Of a DNA stretch of 9,815 bases, positions 6,603-9,815 are shown in pieces. Where the stretch lies: the NCBI GenBank assembly GCA_949739095.1, contig CATIYX010000284.1, positions 1 through 9,815 of the forward strand. The letters run 5' to 3'. The notes beneath the pieces were generated by a model. The model had not been told where the DNA came from. It did no database searches and saw nothing but the letters and a program-made list of their open reading frames with translations. The translations under genes and the position numbers were made by a program. Each line of letters begins with the position of its first letter. Position 1 is the stretch's first letter. This DNA is from an uncultured Clostridia bacterium (GTDB lineage: Bacteria; Bacillota; Clostridia; RUG12999).

Positions 6603-7982
6603 CTAGGTCATTTGCACATACCAGTAAAAATTATATGCAAATATAGCAGCAAATACGCCGAACATTATTTTTGTAGTTAAAGCGTTCAATCTCTTGCCGC
6701 CCTGTGCCGGTTCTCCTCCCGACATGATTACTATTGAAGTGATTTTTATATTAAAAAACGCTGCATCTACCATATTATGGAGAAGAAAAGCAACCCACTC
6801 CGCTCTGCCATAGAGCCGTTTATTTTTGATAAGACATCTAACCGCGATTATAATCAGCATAAGCATTGCTACCAGTCCCTGTTCTGTTCCTACATGAATA
6901 AACGCGTTATGAATATGGTTTACGTTAAAATATATATCGCCATCATATAAATTCAGCTGTCGCCAGTTGCTCGGACCGATTCCAAATATCGGGTTCACTT
7001 TAAAATAACTCACTCCATTTTTCATCATATCCAGCCGCTCGCCAAAAGTTGCTGTAAAACTAGGTCTGATAATGATGAGCATAGCGGCAAATAGTAGACT
7101 CAACACCAAAAGAATCATTGCTATTGCCTTATATTCCACTAAAAACTGCTCCAATTTCTCCCATTTTATGATAACTGCCGCAATATATAACAGCAGACAT
7201 ACATACAGCCATGTCTGCCCCACTCGTGAAACCGCAAGATACAAAAGAATTCCCAGTCCCAATCCGATACTCAGCCGTGCAAGCAAATGTCCTCCACGTA
7301 CAGCAGCCTCCTTTATGCCGAATTTTTTCATCTCCGCAATCAGAATCACGATAACTCCTGCCGCCATAGCCGCAAAACTACTCATTGACAATGTCAATGC
7401 AAGCGCAATCAATATTATCGGTTCTATACATTTCCACCACCGCAGATACTGTACACCACTTTCTTTTTCATTTGGCATACAATTCATATAGGCGAACCAG
7501 CCCAATACAAGAAATATCCCCATACCATTAGGATTTCCTATCAATCCGCCAAGTCGTGCTGATGAATGCAGCCGTACGGCATCATATACAAACTCCCCGA
7601 TACCAGAAAGCGCAATAAATGCCGCCAAAATAACACACATTTTTTTGAGCAAAAATATGCCTTTATTATCCAGATATGCCATACAAAGATAGATGACCGA
7701 AAAAGCCACCTGAATAGACGCAAACCCTTCCGCAATGTTTCCATATGCTAAACAGGATGAGATAAGGCTAAACAGATTATAGGTAATCAACGGCATTAAA
7801 ACCCATAAATCCACTGTTACTGCGCCCTGCATGAAACCAACCACACAAAGCATAATTCCCAGTGCACAAACAATGGCCATCTTTCCTGCACCGCCAAGTA
7901 CCAAAACGCATATTGTTAAAAATAGACAAGTTACAACATATTGATTTTGCGCTTCTTTAAATAAGTATTTTAATTTTTCCAT
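6603..7982 (-). CDS. Wzy_C / O-antigen ligase-family polytopic membrane protein
   Basis: 459 aa with roughly ten or more hydrophobic segments. Family signatures are GLIGNPNGMGIFL (146-158), GERLDMMKNG (314-323), NPIFGIGPSNW (330-340), NHIHNAFIHVGTEQGL (355-370) and HNMVD (402-406). The GIGP and HNAFIH regions belong to the periplasmic/external loop thought to carry the active site in O-antigen ligases and polymerases. It should act on an undecaprenyl-linked glycan at the outer face of the membrane, as polymerase or as ligase to another acceptor. GAGGAG lies 7-8 nt before the ATG. It has its own promoter about 100 nt upstream and forms a unit with the amidase, suggesting work at the cell wall. 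It differs clearly from the second family member at 1-814. Confidence 0.9.
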   Translation of the reverse strand: MEKLKYLFKEAQNQYVVTCLFLTICVLVLGGAGKMAIVCALGIMLCVVGFMQGAVTVDLWVLMPLITYNLFSLISSCLAYGNIAEGFASIQVAFSVIYLCMAYLDNKGIFLLKKMCVILAAFIALSGIGEFVYDAVRLHSSARLGGLIGNPNGMGIFLVLGWFAYMNCMPNEKESGVQYLRWWKCIEPIILIALALTLSMSSFAAMAAGVIVILIAEMKKFGIKEAAVRGGHLLARLSIGLGLGILLYLAVSRVGQTWLYVCLLLYIAAVIIKWEKLEQFLVEYKAIAMILLVLSLLFAAMLIIIRPSFTATFGERLDMMKNGVSYFKVNPIFGIGPSNWRQLNLYDGDIYFNVNHIHNAFIHVGTEQGLVAMLMLIIIAVRCLIKNKRLYGRAEWVAFLLHNMVDAAFFNIKITSIVIMSGGEPAQGGKRLNALTTKIMFGVFAAIFAYNFYWYVQMT

Positions 7983-8041
7983 GACGCAACTCCTCTATTG
8001 TCTCATTATTGCAAGATAAAAACTTTAAAATTTTTAGTATT

Positions 8042-8064
8042 ACTTCTATAACTTATACTTCTAT
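8042..8064. repeat. Short tandem direct repeat in the leader of the Wzy_C/amidase unit
   Basis: ACTTCTAT occurs at 8042-8049 and again at 8057-8064 (+ strand), a period of 15. A related TATACTTCT is at 8245-8253. They lie just downstream of the predicted transcription start and could be a protein or RNA binding site, but in AT-rich DNA chance is a real possibility. Confidence 0.3.
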
Positions 8065-8083
8065 TCAAATACCCTCTATACAG

Positions 8084-8112
8084 ATTTTATTAACATTCTA
8101 TACATAAGTCAA
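8084..8112 (-). promoter_or_regulatory. Sigma-A-like promoter of the Wzy_C/amidase unit
   Basis: TTGACT (8112-8107) and TAAAAT (8089-8084) are separated by 17 nt. Transcription would start near 8077, giving a 5' untranslated region of about 95 nt. A CAACA-TTTT-TGTTG dyad (8110-8123) overlaps the -35. Confidence 0.7.
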
Positions 8113-8284
8113 CATTTTTGTTGCATCTTGTCAAAACTTTGTTAAATTAGACAAAAAAAAAACGCGGTAAAAAATATACAAAATTAACAACTCTTTGAGC
8201 GTACTATCATTTTACAGCAATACTCTCATCACATCAAAAACTTTATACTTCTTTAAATGAAAGAGTATATGGTAGATTATTGTT
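8113..8284. other. AT-rich non-coding stretch between recombinase terminator and promoter
   Basis: No gene on either strand. It contains a ten-A run (8153-8162, + strand) next to CGCGG, and weak AT-rich inverted repeats such as TTGTTAA/TTAACAA (8139-8145, 8184-8190). A second TTGACA on the minus strand (8132-8127) has no good -10 at the right distance. I see no clear function. Confidence 0.4.
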
Positions 8285-8330
8285 AAAAAAATAACCCATA
8301 CACCATGCAAACGCAAGCTGTAAGGGTTAT
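8285..8330 (-). terminator. Intrinsic terminator of the recombinase gene
   Basis: ATAACCC (8330-8324) pairs with GGGTTAT (8297-8291). After one T-T mismatch the stem continues with four more pairs (TACA/TGTA), and six further T's follow (8290-8285). The 5' arm contains the recombinase stop codon, so the hairpin sits tightly on the gene end and insulates it from the downstream unit. Confidence 0.85.
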
Positions 8331-9772
8331 ATTCGCCAAACAATATTTACATTTTCATCGCTGAGCAAAATTTTATCTATAAACTGTGCTGCAACCAACT
8401 TCTTTTCTTCAAAGTCAAGAGAATAAAAGTCAAGTTGCTCCGTTTTAGGAGGTTTATTTTCGCTTTGTTTTATCAGCTTCTGCCGCTCTTTATGAAGCAC
8501 ATCAATCTTTTTGTTAATATACGAAACAGAAACCTCGCTGCTTTCCGCCAACACATCAACCAAACGGTTTATTTTCTGCTCAATCTCTAAAATTTGAGAA
8601 GCCCGCTCTTTCGTATCCGGCAGATTTGCCTCAGATGGTGTTTCTTCCAACATTTTTGCAATTCTGTCTGCAACATAATTTTCTAATTCTCTCAAATCAA
8701 CTTGAACAGTGGTGTCACAGATTGCAAAATTCGACCTTCCCGAACATATTAAATTGTGCTTATCTTCCGCTTTAATATAGTTAATTTTAATTGCATAGCC
8801 ACATTTTTCGCACTTCATAAGTCCAGTCAACCATGAATATTTTCCTGCATTGGCTCTTGCAATTTGTGGATTCTTATTCAGTTTATTCTGCACACGAATC
8901 CATAAATCAGAATCAATAAATCCCTCGTGATTGGCAACGGTCAACATTTGCCCTTCCATAGAATTATATTTATTTCGTCCTCGCGCCCGGCGCCCTATTA
9001 TATTGCATGCGTGAACACCGTCAAAACTCTCAATATCCTGCTGCATCTGTAATCCACCTGCAAAATAATACCAGTAAATATCTTCGTCCGCCTTAACATA
9101 TAAGGGACTGTGCAGGATACGCGATAGTGTTACATTATCCCATACCTCTCGTTTCGGTCCATGAATTCCTTTTTCTTTCAAAGTTCTTGCAATGCCTCGC
9201 AAAGAGGTGTCCGGCTTTGCATATTCCTCAAAAACAGCTTGTACTACTTTTGCCTGTTCGTTGGCAGCAAGTGAAGATACCTGTCGTCCATCTGCCATAA
9301 TCTTTGTCAAATCAAATCCATATGGAGCAGGTCCGCCCGGCCATGCCCCAAGACGAAAGCGGTGAACATAGTTGTCCTTCACACGTTCGGCAATCGTTTC
9401 CCGCTCAAGCTGGGCGAACACTAAAACGATATTAAGCATTGCCCGCCCCATAGGCGAAGATGTGTCGAACTGCTCTGTTACAGACTGAAACTCCACGCCA
9501 TATTGTTGCAAAATTTCCCAAAGCTTGCTGAAATCTGCAATGGAACGACTGAATCGGTCTAAACGATAAACATAAATTTTTTGGATTTCTCCTTTTTTCA
9601 CCGACTCCATAAGTTCCATAAAAGCCGGACGCTTGGTATTTTTTCCCGAATAGCCCTTATCGCGGAAAACATGCACCTCTTCTCCCGCATACTTTTGGCA
9701 CAAGTCAATTTGTCCCTCAATAGACAAACTGTCTTTTTTATCAACGGATTGTCTTGCATATATCGCATTCAT
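8327..9772 (-). CDS. Site-specific serine recombinase (resolvase + recombinase + zinc ribbon)
   Basis: 481 aa. The N-terminal resolvase/invertase domain (1-140) has YARQS with nucleophile Ser9 and Arg7, a RLDRFSRS segment (70-77) with conserved arginines, and the ERETIAERV helix (124-132). A Recombinase domain follows (about 148-250), then a zinc ribbon with C321, C324, C343 and C352, and a coiled-coil-like region (about 390-440) typical of large serine recombinases. It should cut and rejoin DNA at att-type or inversion sites through a Ser-DNA intermediate. All catalytic residues that I can check are present, so it looks active. The ATG overlaps the stop of an upstream frame (ATGA); the nearest Shine-Dalgarno, AAGGA, is rather far (about 12 nt), which fits coupled translation. 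Large serine recombinases sit on phages, integrative elements and invertible switches; no phage or conjugation gene is visible in this window. Confidence 0.93.
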   Translation of the reverse strand: MNAIYARQSVDKKDSLSIEGQIDLCQKYAGEEVHVFRDKGYSGKNTKRPAFMELMESVKKGEIQKIYVYRLDRFSRSIADFSKLWEILQQYGVEFQSVTEQFDTSSPMGRAMLNIVLVFAQLERETIAERVKDNYVHRFRLGAWPGGPAPYGFDLTKIMADGRQVSSLAANEQAKVVQAVFEEYAKPDTSLRGIARTLKEKGIHGPKREVWDNVTLSRILHSPLYVKADEDIYWYYFAGGLQMQQDIESFDGVHACNIIGRRARGRNKYNSMEGQMLTVANHEGFIDSDLWIRVQNKLNKNPQIARANAGKYSWLTGLMKCEKCGYAIKINYIKAEDKHNLICSGRSNFAICDTTVQVDLRELENYVADRIAKMLEETPSEANLPDTKERASQILEIEQKINRLVDVLAESSEVSVSYINKKIDVLHKERQKLIKQSENKPPKTEQLDFYSLDFEEKKLVAAQFIDKILLSDENVNIVWRI

Positions 9773-9815
9773 GCTACAGCACTTTCCTTTATCTTAGCTG
9801 CCTGCAACAAAATGA
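9769..9815 (-). CDS. 3' end of an unidentified upstream gene
   Basis: The only minus-strand frame open to the right edge encodes the C-terminal residues ILLQAAKIKESAVA and stops at TGA (9771-9769), overlapping the recombinase ATG by four bases. Such a tight overlap is common in operons, so this is probably the end of a partner gene. With 14 visible residues nothing can be said about its function. Confidence 0.4.
   Translation of the reverse strand, partial: ILLQAAKIKESAVA

Noticed and set aside
7072..7491. A 139-codon open frame on the + strand.
   Set aside because: It is the antisense of the Wzy_C-family gene, with no family motif and no start signal.
8139..8190. TTGTTAA/TTAACAA inverted repeat as recombination site near the recombinase.
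   Set aside because: Seven AT-rich bases in an AT-rich spacer are expected by chance and the flanks do not extend the symmetry.
1..9815. CRISPR arrays, tRNA or rRNA genes, insertion sequences with terminal repeats.
   Set aside because: No regularly spaced repeats, tRNA-like cloverleaf, rRNA sequence or transposase was found on either strand by eye.

Overview
The window is AT-rich, and every gene I can support lies on the minus strand. The gene repertoire (an undecaprenyl-phosphate-type initiating sugar transferase, GT2 glycosyltransferase, Wzy_C-family membrane proteins, zinc amidase, serine recombinase), the strong AGGAGG-type ribosome binding sites and the TTGACA/TAAAAT promoters suggest a low-GC Gram-positive. 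A clostridial, possibly Lachnospiraceae-like, genome is most likely; that assignment is inference from style, not from a marker gene.

In transcription order (right to left): (1) The last codons of an unidentified gene overlap a 481-aa serine recombinase (8327-9772), which ends in an intrinsic terminator. (2) A sigma-A-like promoter at 8084-8112 drives a two-gene unit: a Wzy_C/O-antigen-ligase-family membrane protein (6603-7982) and a membrane-anchored zinc amidase (5915-6595). (3) A near-consensus extended -10 promoter (5758-5786) with operator-like TAGAC half-sites and a ~187-nt structured leader precedes a membrane-anchored calcineurin-like phosphoesterase (4715-5563) and a membrane-anchored protein with degenerate GGDEF and EAL domains (3182-4687). 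(4) A third promoter candidate (3125-3155) and a terminator hairpin placed just before the ribosome binding site precede three translationally coupled polysaccharide genes. These are the initiating sugar-phosphate transferase (1656-3029), a GT2 glycosyltransferase (811-1641) and a second Wzy_C-family protein (1-814) that runs off the left edge.

Taken together this looks like the head of an exopolysaccharide/capsule locus. Synthesis would start on a lipid carrier (1656-3029), be extended by the GT2 enzyme and be polymerised or transferred by Wzy_C proteins. The amidase could open peptidoglycan for export or attachment. The EAL protein has lost several metal-binding/catalytic residues, so it is more likely a cyclic-dinucleotide sensor or scaffold than a phosphodiesterase.

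The parts most worth a second look are the two RNA leaders (5564-5751 and 3036-3118) and the degenerate EAL protein between them. They suggest that this polysaccharide locus is controlled at the RNA level and by a second messenger. None of this can be proven from sequence alone.
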